Assembly (NCBI GenBank): GCA_963575745.1
Contig: CAUYUJ010000891.1
Coordinates: forward strand, 794,665 to 858,664
Reading direction: 5' to 3'
Length of the DNA: 64,000 nucleotides
Source of the DNA: Prorocentrum cordatum
Taxonomy: Eukaryota > Sar > Dinophyceae > Prorocentrales > Prorocentraceae
Part shown: positions 1-11,469 of the stretch, piece by piece
Position numbering within the stretch: the first letter of the stretch is position 1
Layout: every line of letters begins with the position of its first letter
The notes under the pieces: model-generated
What the model was told of the DNA's origin: nothing
The model's database searches: none
Seen by the model: the letters and a program-made list of their open reading frames with translations, nothing else
Made by a program: the position numbers and the translations under genes

Positions 1-660
1 CCTTCCCGTTCGCCCGTCCGCTCGCCTGCTTCGCCCCGCCAGCCACAGCCTAACTCCGCGCTCGCCGTCGCCGGCTTGCTTCTCGTTCCATTCCTCCTTC
101 TCCGTCTCCGCGCAGCACGGACTGCCGGGAGCTGGAGTTGACGGCGTTACATCTTGCATTGTGCACCCGCGACTCCTCTCCAATGCTCTGACTAGCAAGC
201 TCTACCTGATATTCCCACATAGCTCGTAGAGAGAGAGCGAAGGGGGGTTCAGAGTAGAAGCAGGCAGCGCAGGGCAGTTCGGGAGCTCGTTCCAGCGTCG
301 GTCAAGAATCGACGCAGCAATTTGCTTGAATTGGCAGCGTGTTCCAGGAGCGTTTTCCTATTCGTTCCAAGTACGTTTCGCGGAAAACTTCCTGCCGCAG
401 CACCTCTGAAGCTCTTTGTGAGCTCCTGTCCTGTCTCGAGCTTGCAAGCTCCCTAGACGTTACTTCAAGCTTCCTCGCAAGCGCCCCCCACGGGCGTTTC
501 GCGCGCTCTGGATTGCTCGGCGACCCGGATTTTGGATGCCACACGTATGGGAGCTGTGCTGTCTTGCAACTTCGAGGAGTCGTTCTCTCCAGAAGCTCTC
601 TGCTTCCGTTGTTTCGGCCTCCTGGGGCCGTGATCGGTCCTTTCGGTCCGCACGAACGGG
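1..660. other. Non-coding, no recognised feature
   Basis: GC-rich sequence with short CT-rich runs. The open frames here have no recognisable domain and arginine/proline/serine-rich composition typical of spurious frames in GC-rich DNA. I see no gene. Confidence 0.5.
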
Positions 661-796
661 GGAATGATTGGGAAAGAGGGGGTTACGAAATCTGCTGCAT
701 GCGGCTGGCTTCGGCCCCGCCGAGGGGCCCATTCCTCGATACGTGGCCGCCTCCCGGCGCCGGGAGGCGCCGGGAAAATCAGCTACGTGAGCCGAT
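661..796 (+). repeat. Dispersed repeat R1, truncated copy
   Basis: This stretch matches 33,265-33,400 over about 135 bp with few differences. Shared landmarks are GGGAAAG followed by a G run, TTACGAAAT, TGCTGCATGC, GAGGGGCCCATTCCTCGATA and TCAGCTACGTGAG. It contains a perfect 20-nt palindrome centred on CCCGGCGCCGGG at 749-768. The second copy sits inside a larger foldback element with long terminal inverted repeats; this copy lacks the right-hand terminus. Confidence 0.75.
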
Positions 797-1036
797 CCTC
801 CGGGCGGCCGCAAGACGGCTCCGTGAGGAGAGGCCTCCCTCGGGCCAAGCGCTCGGGGTCCCTCGCGGGGCCGCGGGCCGCGGGCCGAGGCCGCCGCCTC
901 GCAGGGACGCCGTCTGGCCGCTGCAGTTCCCGGGGGCTCTGCAACCCGAGCGCCGGGTCGAGGGCGAGGAGGCACCTCGGGGGCCCCCAGGGGTGGTGGT
1001 GGCCACACCGCGTGGTGAGTCGGTGGGGCTTCGGGG

Positions 1037-1185
1037 TCACCGCACGGTTTTGGGGCGCGGGTCCCTCTCCGAGTACGCCTCGGGCGACGGGGGCCTCCAG
1101 GGTCCCAGGACCGTGCGGTGACGGACCGTGCGGTGAGGTCTCTTGAGGTTCCGAGGGCACCGCACGGTCTGTCACCTCACGGCTT
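1037..1185. repeat. Inverted-repeat cluster around ACCGCACGGT
   Basis: GTCACCGCACGGT near 1,037-1,049 is inverted as ACCGTGCGGTGAC near 1,110-1,122. Further inverted copies follow at about 1,122-1,135 and 1,161-1,182. The cluster could form hairpins. No gene is visible around it. Confidence 0.5.
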
Positions 1186-1357
1186 TGGGATCCCCATGGA
1201 TCACCATCGTACGTGCTGCGAGGGGTGGGGCGGGGAAGGAAGTGCATCTCCGCCTGCTCCTGCAGTCAGGACGCTGAAGCAAGGACCACCTCGGGCTCGG
1301 GAGGGCCGGGCCTTTGGTCCGGTTGCCGGGGCCATGTTCGGGGCCAAGGCCGGCCGT

Positions 1358-1601
1358 GGCCAGAGAAAGACCCTCTCGTCCCTCCGTGCAGCGCATCGCT
1401 TATGGTAGCAGGATAGTCGTGCGCTCCGCGGGTGAGGCTCCCGCGTGCTGTGGCCAAGGGCTTGCGAGGAAGGGCCACGAGGCCAGAAAGGCCCTCTCGT
1501 TCCTTTTGTGCAGCGCTTCGTATGGTAGCACGATGGTTGTGCACTCCACGGGTCAGGCGCCCGCGTGCTGTGGCCAAGGGCTTGCGGGGAAGAGCCACGA
1601 C
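1358..1601 (+). repeat. Tandem duplication, ~120-bp unit, two copies
   Basis: Two adjacent copies, at about 1,358-1,480 and 1,481-1,601. Both run from CCAGA-AAAG..CCCTCTCG through TATGGTAGCA and CCCGCGTGCTGTGGCCAAGG to a final AGCCACGA-like end. Each is open in some frames, but the translations have no recognisable domain, so I treat this as a non-coding duplication. Confidence 0.7.
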
Positions 1602-2054
1602 TGCTCGGCAGCTGCCCGTGCAGTCACGGCGATGGGCAGCATTTAGAGGAGGGGTTTGGCTAAGGAGGCGCTGGTGGGTGCGAGCGAGGAGGAGCAGCAG
1701 CAGTGCGCACCGCCCCACACCGTCTGCATTCCATCATTGAGTCTGCTGCTCCTCCTCGTCCTGCCCGCTCTCATCCTACCGATTAGTTGCCTCCTCCCGC
1801 TCATCCTTACCACTGCTCAACCCCATCCGATGTTTTCTCGTCCTCCCCTTGCCCCCGACGCGTTCCCACCAGGCGAGTCCACTGTATCAGAGGCCGAAGT
1901 GTAGGACAATCGCAGGGGTTGGAAACATCAAGTCGGTGGAGATCTGGGGTACGAGAGGAGGTGGGGGTCATGGCCATGAACGACGGAGGTCGTCGTCGTC
2001 AAACGGCGGTGTGGCCAAGGTCAGCGTGTTCGATTAAAGAGATGGATCAGGAGG

Positions 2055-2158
2055 AGAGAAGAGGGGGAGGAGGAGGAGAGAGGAGGAGGCGGAGGAGAAG
2101 GCGGAGGAGGAGGAGGAAGAGGAGGAGGAGAAGGATGAGGAGGAGAGAGAGATGATGG

Positions 2159-2194
<36 letters not shown>

Positions 2195-2486
2195 GGATGA
2201 GGATGAGGATGAGGATGAGGATGAGGATGAGGATGAGGATGAGGATGAGGATGAGGATGAGGATGAGGATGAGGATGAGGATGAGGATGAGGATGAGGAT
2301 GAGGATGAGATGAGGATGAGGATGAGGATGAGGATGAGGATGAGGATGAGGATGAGGATGATGATGATGCTGATGCTGATGCTGATGCTGATGCTGATGC
2401 TGATGCTGATGCTGATGCTGATGATGATGGTCATGGTGATGGTGATGGTGATGGTGATGGTGGTGATGGTGATGGTGATGGTGATG

Positions 2487-2521
<35 letters not shown>

Positions 2522-2573
2522 GATCATGATCATGATCATGACGATGCTGATGATGATGATGACGATGACGATA

Positions 2574-2648
<75 letters not shown>

Positions 2649-2682
2649 GTGATGGTGGTGGTGATGATGATGATTGTGATGC

Positions 2683-2719
<37 letters not shown>

Positions 2720-2918
2720 ATTGATGGAGACGATGGTGGTGGTGATGATTCGGATGATGCTGATGACGATCATGCTGATGATGATGCTGATGCTGCTGCT
2801 GAGGATGATGATGACGATGATGATCGTGATGATGATGACGATGATGATGCTGCTGATGACGATGCGGATGCTGATGATGATGCTGATGCTGCTGATGATG
2901 CTGATGATGATTAGGATT

Positions 2919-2960
<42 letters not shown>

Positions 2961-3092
2961 GTGATGATGGTGATGCTGATAATTATGAGTATGATGGTAA
3001 GGATTTTGATGCTGGTGCTGATGAGGAAGACGACGATAATGATGGTGATGCTGATACTCATGCTGATGATGCTGCTGATGATGCTGATGATG
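2055..3092 (+). repeat. GAG then GAT/ATG compound microsatellite
   Basis: A short GAG/AGG tract (about 2,055-2,150) passes into roughly 0.9 kb of GAT, GATGAG, GATGCT and GATGGT blocks with interruptions. All frames are open on both strands, giving poly-Met/Asp or poly-His/Ile/Ser translations; these are artefacts of the repeat. It abuts the 5' end of a LINE relic. Confidence 0.9.
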
Positions 3093-4172
3093 ATGCGCCA
3101 TGAATGTTTTCAAGACATCACCAACAACCGCAACAGAGACATCGCGATGGGCACATGGAACACACGTGCTCTCTTTCACCATCAGCCTGACATGAGAACG
3201 AAGAAGTGTGACACACTTCGCGAGTTTTCCCATAATCATGCCATTTCTGTTCTGCATGAGGTTCATGGATCTCAGGCTGAATTCGAAATTCATCTCTACC
3301 AACGCAGGTTAGACTACGGTTTGGTGGCGTCCATCCCCTCGCACACGGCTGGTGGTGTCGCCATGATTATCCCGATAATGGCGAAAACTCAATTTCAAGC
3401 AGGTTCGGATGAGGAGCGCATCAGATACTCGGAGCTGGTTCCTGGTCGTGGTCAGCGGCTTGCGATCAAATCCATTCCTGCGCATGAAGGTCAAGAGCAT
3501 ACAATGTTAGCCTGCTACAACATTCACAACTTTGGTTTTCCTTCGGAACCGGTGGATTCCCTAATAGCCAGGATAGTTGCTGAGACACAAGTCGCTGCTC
3601 AATGTCCAGAACGGGTCACAGTATTAGTTCTTGGCGACTTCAATTTCTCGGTCGAAGTGCCCATGCATCTTCATGTTCCAGAGATTGACAAAGGTCTTCT
3701 TGTGCAGCCTCGGCTGCGTGAGCATGGCGCGTCTTGGTGGCTCACGCTCTCGGATTTAACGGAGATTGACCCTTAGAAGCCGACGCATTACATAGCTGGC
3801 GAGCACAAGCTAACGGCTCCTGACAAGGTTCCTACATCCACGCCTCAATGGATGATATTGCAATGGAGTATCACTGCGACTGTTTTGACAGAGCCTGAAC
3901 GCCTGTATGAAGCTGGTATATCTGATCATGCTCCTGTCTCCATCACCTTTCGTGGACGGCCTCAACGACCTCGTGACCAGCAAGCTGTACCTGCCTTCCT
4001 CTGCAAGTCCAGGGAGTATCAGGAGATGCTCCAGCTGCTGATCAGCTAGTCGGAATTGGAGAGGCGATCGCCGATTCCCAGGTGGCGTCAGCTCAAGAGG
4101 TTGATGAGGGAGGCTGCGCGACTTGCCCGCGACAAACTGACCCGTTCTGCGACCCCCCTCTGGAGGCTCGTT
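3093..4172 (+). pseudogene. LINE endonuclease domain (EEP family), stop-interrupted
   Basis: The frame opening with MRHECFQD after the microsatellite carries TWNTRAL near the start, LHEVHG at the position of the catalytic Glu motif, GGVAMII, and VLGDFN (the GDFN motif). It stops at TAG 3,774-3,776. Read past that codon in the same frame, it continues with KPTHYIAG and, near 3,919, GISDHAPVSI, the terminal SDH motif of these nucleases. It then meets TAG at 4,047 and TGA at about 4,171. The fold motifs are therefore collinear with nonsense mutations rather than frameshifts. In LINEs this domain nicks target DNA to prime reverse transcription. Confidence 0.82.
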
Positions 4173-4313
4173 TGATCATTTTTCGCTAGGTTTCTCCAGC
4201 GGTTCACGTTGATGATGTAAAGCTGGCTTCAATTCTGCTCACTCGCACGCCTCTCGCTAAAGATCACATGCAGCTCGACGTAGCGTCCTCCACGGTCTCG
4301 CTGCACGCCCCCT

Positions 4314-5051
4314 GTGGACTTTCGTCGTCAATGCGAGCAGCTGAGGCGTGAGATCCAGGATGCGCGAATCGAGGCTGCTCATTCTCAGGTTCGTGCGGAG
4401 CACACCCCATATCATGAAAAGAAGCGCCTTCGAGCATATATGAGGGCTGAGCGACGCAGGGGGGAACTCTGGGCCCCGAGAGGCAAGACTCTCCCGCTCC
4501 AGGGCCTTGAGGACCCCTCCTCTGGTGCCCCTCTCACCTCTCCCTCGGAAATGACCCAGGCCCTGCGAGACCAGTGGGCCCCAGTTTTTGCGTCGAAATC
4601 GGCCTCGTCCGGGCACTTTCGCACCTTCCTAGAGAAGCATGTCAAGCCTTTTGATTGGTCTGAGGTTTCGCCCCCGACGCAGGAGATAATTGAGCAAACG
4701 ATAGACTGTGCCTCGCCGACGGCCCCAGGCCCTGACGGGCTTCCGCGCGCCGCTTGGCAGCAGATTCGTCCTGCAGGCCCTGTTCTTTTCGATGTACTTC
4801 AGGTTCTTCTGAGTGGCCATCCCCCACCCGTTGAGCTGAATGGGCTACTTCTGGTGTTTGCCCCTAAGGGTCGGCGCGCAGAAGACTCATCGCCTGTTCT
4901 TCGTGAGCCTGCTGCCGCGAGGCCACTAGCGCTCAAAAACACAGATGCTAAGATTTTTGCCTCGGCGTGTAATTACCCCCATCAAGCCGGTTCTCACACG
5001 TGTCGCACACCCAGACCAGAGAGGCTTCGCTGCTCAATGGCACGTTCTTGA
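4314..5051 (+). pseudogene. LINE reverse transcriptase, N-terminal part
   Basis: The fragment shares the frame of the upstream endonuclease. It contains the LINE fingers/palm signature APGPDGLPRAAW and then RPLALKNTDAKIF, equivalent to the RPI-LLN-x-K motif that follows in LINE reverse transcriptases. After 5,000 the homologous reading continues in another frame (a HPDQRGF-like segment), so a frameshift separates it from the palm domain. It is non-functional as it stands. Confidence 0.78.
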
Positions 5052-5103
5052 TGACGCGGTCCTCCTCGACACGTCTGCAAGTCTTGCCAGCGCGTAGCCT
5101 GCC

Positions 5104-5766
5104 GTGCAGGAGGAGCTTCCTGCTCTGCTCTTGCTGGGCTTTGAAAATGCTTCCCCCTCACTCTGTCATATCTTTCTCTGGTGTTTGTTTGAGCTCTTCA
5201 ATCTCCCTCTCAGCTCTCAGCATTTCACTCGTGTCACTTATTCATTCGGTGCTGCTTCTGTAGCTTTGCAAGGTCTCTGTTCCTTCTTTTGCTTCATTGA
5301 GTCGGGCGCAATGCAGGGTGACCCACTTAGTGGCACAACGTGGGCCCTGTGCATGGATCCGATAATTCGTGATATGCGCAAGAGGCTGCAGACATTCCCT
5401 GGGGCGGAGATTGGCGCCTATGCGGATGATGTCGGGGTGTCTGTTCGAGATATCAAAACCTTTGTGAACCTGACTGGTGTTTGCGATGCTGCGCAAATCC
5501 TAGCGGGTCTCCAATTAAAGCTTCAGGCGTGCAACTTGATGCTTGTCGGCGCTGCATTCTCGTGCGAGATAAATGATAGCATGCAGAGTTTCTTATCCAA
5601 GCGAGTGCCCAAGTGGGCTACCACCCCCATAGTCGACTGTGTTGAATATCTAGGGGCGTTGATCGGCCACGCAGCATCGAGAGACGTGATGCTGGCGAGG
5701 GTGTCTCGTGAGTGGCACGGTGTCGTGCATGATCTCGCTGCGACGAAGGCCACCCCTCAGTTGTAA
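5104..5766 (+). pseudogene. LINE reverse transcriptase palm domain
   Basis: This frame, shifted relative to 4,314-5,051, carries a motif-A region degraded to LLLGFENASPS, motif B MQGDPLSGTTWAL, and motif C GAYADDVGVSV with both catalytic aspartates. EYLGALIGH downstream resembles the thumb-proximal YLG motif. It ends at TAA near 5,764. The preserved YADD and QGDPLS motifs make the family assignment firm although the gene is broken. Confidence 0.85.
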
Positions 5767-6687
5767 CCGCTCTGTGCAAGTCTCGCGCAGTCTCGAAGTT
5801 GGTTCATCTTGCTCAGCTCTCGCCAGCGCCGAAATCCATTTCGAAGTGGCCGAGCCGGTACTTGCACCGCGCGCTTCATCTCCCACCTTTCTCGTTTCGT
5901 CTCTCTTCTTTGCTTTCGCTTCGGTTTTGGTCTCGCATCCGCCCTCAATCTCTTCGCGTCTCTTCCGCAGCTGCGTTCATTCGGTCTGCAGTTTCGACAG
6001 TTACTAGTTGGCGCCCTCTCTGGTCTCGCCTAAAGCAGCAGTGCCACACACTTGCCCATGGTCGTCTGGGCAGCGGATCACTGGTCCCCTTCACATTGGC
6101 TTGCTCGCCCGTTTGCACAGGAGTTGTATGATGTCAGCCAGTTGTTTCCAGCCTGTCCGCACTTGCATCAGCACGTTTTGCGTGCCCGCCACTCTCTCTC
6201 GGAAGCTCGCAAAATCCTTCCCGGAGCGCCCATCCAGAGGGCGATTGCTCGTGGCTTGGAAGAGGCTATCCTGGTTGACTCTCGGGGAGAGACGATTGCG
6301 AAGCGCGTTTCGAAGTGGGCCTCGCGGCCCCCGACAACGCGTGCTCTCGCGGCTTTAAGTTGGGCCAAGCTGTGAGATGTCCTTGTTCTAGTGCCTCCAG
6401 CATGGCAGATCTCTATGAGAAGGACTAAGGTGTAGGGGGGGGGGGACGACGGAACGACGCATGTCGCAAAGAGACTGCCCATGCAAACTCGGTTGTCCTC
6501 ATGAGTTGTACGCGCAAGGCCAGGACCTTAGTTGTCCCGGGCTCTGGACAGCTGTTCTACATATCTTGAGACCGAATGTCCCGATCGAGCCCTTCCTTGA
6601 TCGTAGGCTTGCTTTGCCGGCGAAGATGACAGATGATCAGCGCAAGCTAGCCGTCCAGAGAGTTGAGATTGTTTCTTACATGTAGAA
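5767..6687 (+). pseudogene. LINE C-terminal tail, degenerate
   Basis: Frames change several times. One stretch at about 6,052-6,375 encodes an Arg/Ala-rich helical segment (ending ALAALSWAKL) consistent with the post-RT region of dinoflagellate LINEs. The frame at about 6,461-6,685 begins with a Cys-rich CPCKLGCPHEL segment that could be a remnant of a zinc knuckle. I infer the assignment from position and composition; no diagnostic motif is intact. Confidence 0.5.
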
Positions 6688-6788
6688 TGTAAAGAAGGCC
6701 GCGATCGCCGCCCCGATCGCCGAGTGTGCGAGGGCCTCAGCTCGTGCCCAATAGCTCAAACAATTTAAAGAAGAGGATTAATCGAATT

Positions 6789-7811
6789 GCATTCCGAGCT
6801 ACGTGCGAGGAGGAGGAAAACGGGGAGAGGGAGGAGGAGGATAAGCAGGAAGAGGAGGAGGAGAGAGGAGGTGAGAAAAGGAGACAGGAGGAGAGGGGAG
6901 GGGGAGGACGAGGAAGAGGAGGAGGGGAGGGAGGAGGAGGAGGAGGAAAAGGAGGAGGAAAAGGAGGAGAGAGGGAGGAGGGAGGACAAGGAGGAGGAGG
7001 AGGGGTGGAGGAGGAGAAAGAGAAGGAGGAGGCGACGGAGGAGGAGCGAAGCGATGAGAGAGGAGTCGGGGGAAGAGATGGAGAGCGGAGACGAGAGGAG
7101 GAGAGAGGAGGAGAGAGGAGGATGAGGAGGAGGAGGAGGGAAGAGGACAGGAGGGCGAGGAGGATGAGGCTATTCGGAGACAGAGGAAAGGCAGGGGAGG
7201 AGGAGGAGGAGGAATAATAATGCAGAAGAGGAGGAACAGGAGAGGAAAGGAGGAAGGAAGAGGAGGAGGAGGAACTGGGGGATGATCATGATGATTGATG
7301 ATTGATGATGAGGATGAGAGATGCTGATGATGATGATGAGGAGGAGAGGAGGATGAGGGAGCAGGAGGCGGAGGAGGAGGAGAAGGAGGAGTCGAGGAGA
7401 AGAGAGGAGACAGGAGGAGAGAGAAGAGAGAAGAGGAGAGAGGGGAGGAGGGAGGAGGCAGGAGGAGGAGGAGGAGCGAGGAGCAGGAGCAGGAGGAGGA
7501 GGATATCGAGGGAGAGCGGATCAGGAGGAGAGGAGGAGGAGGAGGAGGAGGAGGACGAGGAGGAGGAGGAGGAGGAAGAGGAGGAGGAGGAGGAGGAGGA
7601 GGAGGAGGAGGAGAGAGGAGAGAGGAGAGAGGACACAGGAGGAAGGAGTAGGAGAGAAAAGGAGGAGGAGGAGGATGAGGAAAGAGGAGGAGGAGGAGGA
7701 CGAGGAGGAGGAGGAGAAGGAGGAGGAGGAGGAAGCGGAGGAGGAGGAGGGGAGGAGGATGAGGAGGAGGACGAGGACGAGGAGGAGGAGGAGGAGGAGC
7801 TGGGGAATGCC

Positions 7812-7847
<36 letters not shown>

Positions 7848-7883
7848 GATGAAGATGAAGATGAAGATGAAGATGAAGATGAA

Positions 7884-7935
<52 letters not shown>

Positions 7936-8031
7936 CATGATGATGAGGATGATGATGATGATGATGATGATGATGGTGATGGTGATGGTGTGGTGGTGAT
8001 GATGATGATGATGATGATGATGAGATGATGC

Positions 8032-8083
<52 letters not shown>

Positions 8084-8163
8084 TGCTGATGATGATGATG
8101 ATGATGATGATGTGATGATGATGTATGATATGATGTGATGATGTGATTGATGATGATGATGAT

Positions 8164-8245
<82 letters not shown>

Positions 8246-8836
8246 GATGGATGATGATGATGATGATGATGGTGGTGGTGTGGTGGGTGGTGGTGGTGTG
8301 GTGGTGGTGGGGTGGTGTGGTGGTGGTGATGATGATGATGATGAGGAGGAGGAGAGAGGAGGAGGAGGAGAAGGAGGATAATGTTCGACGAGGAGAGAAA
8401 AGGAGGAGGAGGAGGCGGAGGAGGAGACGAGACGATGACGAGGAGGAGGAGGAGGAGAAGGAGGGAGGAGGAGGAGGACGAGGAGGAGGAGGAGGAGGAG
8501 AGAAATGGAGGAGGAGGAGGACGAGGAGGAGGAGGACGAGGAGGAGGAGGAGAGGAAGTCCGAGTAGGAGGGAGGAGGAGGAGGAAAAGGAGAGGAGGAT
8601 GAGAGATAGGAGGAGGAGGAGGAGCAGGAGAGGGAGGAGGAGGGGGAGGAAGAGGAGGAGCAGGAAAAGGACGAGGAGGGGAGGAGGAGGGGGAGGAGCA
8701 GGAAAAGGACGAGGAGGTGGAGGAAGAGGAGGAGGAGGAAGAGGAGGAGGACGAGGACGAGGAGGAGGACGAGGACGAGGACGAGGAGGAGGAGGAGGAG
8801 GAGGACGAGGACGAGGAGGAAGCGCGAGCAGGAGGA
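6789..8836 (+). repeat. Giant purine-only GAG/GAT microsatellite, ~2 kb
   Basis: A nearly uninterrupted purine run of GAG/AGG/GGA units (about 6,800-7,800) is followed by about 550 bp of GAT/ATG repeats (7,810-8,345) and a second GAG/GAC block to about 8,830. All six frames are open, giving poly-Glu/Arg/Gly or poly-Ser/Pro products that are not genes. Long homopurine-homopyrimidine tracts can form triplex (H-) DNA. Confidence 0.92.
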
Positions 8837-9009
8837 GGATATGGGGTCACATGGCCTTGGGCCCTGAGGGCCTGGCCGCTCGAGGCTGAATTCGAGGCGG
8901 CGGGGGCCCGGTGAGCCGGCGTCCGGCGGGGGTCAGGAGCCTCTCGTGGAGGAGCCCGACGCCGAGCCCGAGTGCCTGGCGACTTAGCGGAGCCCGACCC
9001 AGATCTCCT

Positions 9010-9190
9010 CCCAAACATGATCGCGTCGACAACGAAACCAGGACGGAATGTTTTGGGCCATGTTCGGCCTCGGGAGGCTCTCGCAGGACCTCGGAGCCGT
9101 CACACAACGATGCAGGACGAAAGGCGGGTCCCAGGGACTGGGTCGAGACCTCTGAGGGTCGACGTTGTGAGAAAATCGTGACGTCGGGGG
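9010..9190 (-). repeat. Dispersed MITE-like repeat A, copy 1 (diverged)
   Basis: Matches the family at 12,428, 21,957, 27,500 and 37,815 in reverse orientation. Shared blocks are AACATGATCGCGTCG, TTCGGCCTCGGGAGGC, CGATGCAGGACGAAA and GTGACGTCG. The terminal CCCAGACATG is degraded to CCCAAACATG. Confidence 0.7.
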
Positions 9191-9830
9191 TTTTGGTCAA
9201 GTCGGCTCGTTGAAGCAATGTCCAGTTCGATGTCGGAAGGGGCGCGTGGGTTCCTCTGCTTTGCAGGCGCCCCGTCGCCTTTTGTTGGTGGCGAGCCCCG
9301 TCGGTGCTCCTCCGGACTTTGCGGCCGCCCCTCCGGATTTCACGGCTCAGCCGGGAAGAGAAAGGAGGGTCTTGCCTCTTGTCCGTGGCTCCTGCTTTCG
9401 GCAGCCCGGCCGTCTTCCCTCGACCTGCACCTTCCGCCCCTGCTGCGAGGGAGGTGCCACCGCGCTGCGGCCTCCGCGTGTGGCCGCGGCCAGGCGGCCG
9501 CGGTGCGGCCGCGGCCGCCGCGGCGGCCGAGGGCGTGGCGTGTCCTCTGCGGGCGAGGCCAGGGCGGCGGCGGTGCCACCGTCTTTTCCGGCGCTCGCCG
9601 GGGGGCCCCCGGGGCCGCCAGGCCGTCGGCGGGGCGAAGGGCCGGCCCCCGGGGAGGGGGTATCGGGCATGTCCTCCTACAGGCGGGTTCTGGAAGAGAG
9701 AAGTTCCGAGTAGTAAAACAAAATTCTCCGACTGGCAGAGCAGATCGTCCCCACATATTATACCTATACGACCACTCTTCGGGTGAGAAGGAGGTTTGTG
9801 GGGGAGGGGAAGGGGGGGAACCAACATCTG

Positions 9831-10370
9831 ACTCGATCGATCTCGCTCCACGGGACACCACGGGACACTCGTCGATCTCACTATCGATCTCAGATCGATC
9901 TCACTATCGATCTCACTCAACAGGACACCATAGGACACCACGGGACACCTCGGGACACCACATCGATCTCGCTATCGATCTCACTATCGATCTCACTCAG
10001 CGGAACGCCATAGGACACCACGGGACACCTCGGGAGACCACATCGATCTCGCTATCGATCTCCTTATCGGCCTCACTCAACGGGACACCACGGGATACCA
10101 CGGGACACCTGTTTATCGCACTATCGACCTCACTATCGATCTCACTCAGCGGGACACCATAGGACACCTCGGGGCACCACATCGATTCCACTATCGATCT
10201 CACTATCGACCTAACTCAACGGGACACCACGGGACACATGTCGATCTCACTATCGATCTCACTATCGATCTCACTTTTTGGAACACCACGGGACACCTCA
10301 GGACACCACATCGATCTCACTATTGATCTCACTATCGATCTCTCTCAACGGGACACCACGGGACACCGCT
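9831..10370 (+). repeat. Minisatellite of TCGATCTCACTA / GGGACACCACGG blocks
   Basis: Tandem higher-order repeat in which one to three copies of TATCGATCTCAC are followed by CAACGGGACACCAC-type blocks, repeating about every 85-110 bp for roughly six cycles with substitutions. The embedded ATCGAT and TCGATC are self-complementary. Open frames across it are repeat artefacts. Confidence 0.88.
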
Positions 10371-10779
10371 AGGGCCACCGCCGGACGGACGGACGGAGGA
10401 GAAACATTTATCTTGACTTCGCCCTAGCAACGGCGGGTTCATTCCTCTCGCGCGCCCACGCAGCTTCGCCTCGCCCGCACGCACGACACGAACAAAACGG
10501 AACGATTTCCTGGTTGGGGGTCTCCGTTCCATTGCGACCTCACCCCCCAACCTTCGATTTTTTACTAATTTTGAATATTCCTCCTGTGCAGGGACATGCC
10601 CGACTGAACCTTGGGGGGAGGGTCGGGGCTTCGGGGACCCCTTGGCGTTGAAGAGATGGGGCGGCGGATGTCTGGTCCCGGGCGTTGCAGTTTTGTTCAC
10701 GCCAGGCTTCTCCGATCAGAGTCGGGCCCTGGGGCCCTCACAGATCGAAGTGGCTCGAGAGATGCCGCAGAAAGGTTCG

Positions 10780-10975
10780 GCCGATCCACAGTCGGGAACG
10801 TTCGGCGCGACACGCGATCCACGTCCAAGTCCCCAAGGCGTCAGCGTCCCGAGCCGTTCGAAGTCTTCCGGCCCGCGGAGCGGAGCGACACGCTATCCGC
10901 TCGCAAGGCATATGGCATGTCGCTGGGGTCGCCGCCGCCACACGCTGAGGAAACGTCCCCGACCGCAGGGGATGT
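10780..10975 (+). repeat. Dispersed repeat B, copy 1
   Basis: Shares with 27,696-27,900 and 28,648-28,870 the order: a CGCGACACGC-like block, CCACGTCC, a CGTCCGAG/CGTCCCGAG block, GCGGAGCGG with CACGC, a CGC(T/A)TGC(A/G)AGGCAT-like block, and a GCCGCCG/CACGCT end. About 200 bp. No terminal inverted repeats were recognised. Confidence 0.6.
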
Positions 10976-11036
10976 CTCCAGCGTGAAGGGGGTGCCACAC
11001 CACACCACCGGGAGAACTGCGCCCCCTGGCTCATCA

Positions 11037-11100
11037 CGGTGGTGGTGGTGGTGGTGGTGGTGGTGGTGGTGGTGGTGGTGGTGGTGGTGGTGGTGGTGGT
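11037..11100 (+). repeat. (GGT)n microsatellite, ~21 units
   Basis: A perfect GGT run of about 64 bp lying just downstream of dispersed repeat B. Confidence 0.95.
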
Positions 11101-11469
11101 GCCGCTTTTTTGTGTTCCCAGAGGATCTACGAAAGGCGCGCTGACAGTTTTTCCGCCTCTCGGGCTCCAGCCGTGGTTTTTTCGGGGGTGCACTTTTTCG
11201 TCCGCGGCGGTACGAGGCCCGCGGGCTCGGAGGAGGGCCAGCCGAGGAGGCACTCGCAGCTTCCAAGATCACCGACGACGTGGCACCCTCCAGAGAGGGC
11301 CTGGCCCTCGAGGGTCGAAGGCGTCGCCATGCCTTCCTCGGCGGAAAAAGCGGCGGAAGGCCGATACGGGCAGCTGCGGAAGGAAAACGGAGGCGGCGCT
11401 TCGCCGGCGGAGGCCGGCGAAGAGCCAGAAGTCAAGAGCGCGTCCCCAAGAGATGGCAGCCTTGTTTCA

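Larger units (their letters stand above)
3093..6687 (+). mobile_element. Decayed LINE (non-LTR retrotransposon), copy 1
   Basis: In order along the plus strand are an apurinic-type endonuclease domain, a linker, reverse transcriptase motifs and a degenerate C-terminal tail. This is the layout of ORF2 of an endonuclease-bearing LINE. The reading frame is broken by in-frame stops (about 3,774, 4,047, 4,171) and at least one frameshift near 5,000-5,100, so it cannot encode a functional protein. The 5' end emerges directly from a GAT microsatellite and the 3' end runs into a purine tract. I could not define target-site duplications. Confidence 0.8.

Noticed and set aside
2021-3302. Very long open frames on both strands (up to 422 aa) over the GAT tract
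   Set aside because: Poly-His, poly-Ser, poly-Ile and poly-Met products of a triplet repeat that lacks stop codons.
6799-9018. 739-aa minus-strand open frame
   Set aside because: Composed almost entirely of Ser/Pro/Leu/His homopolymers from the CTC/ATC complement of the purine tract.
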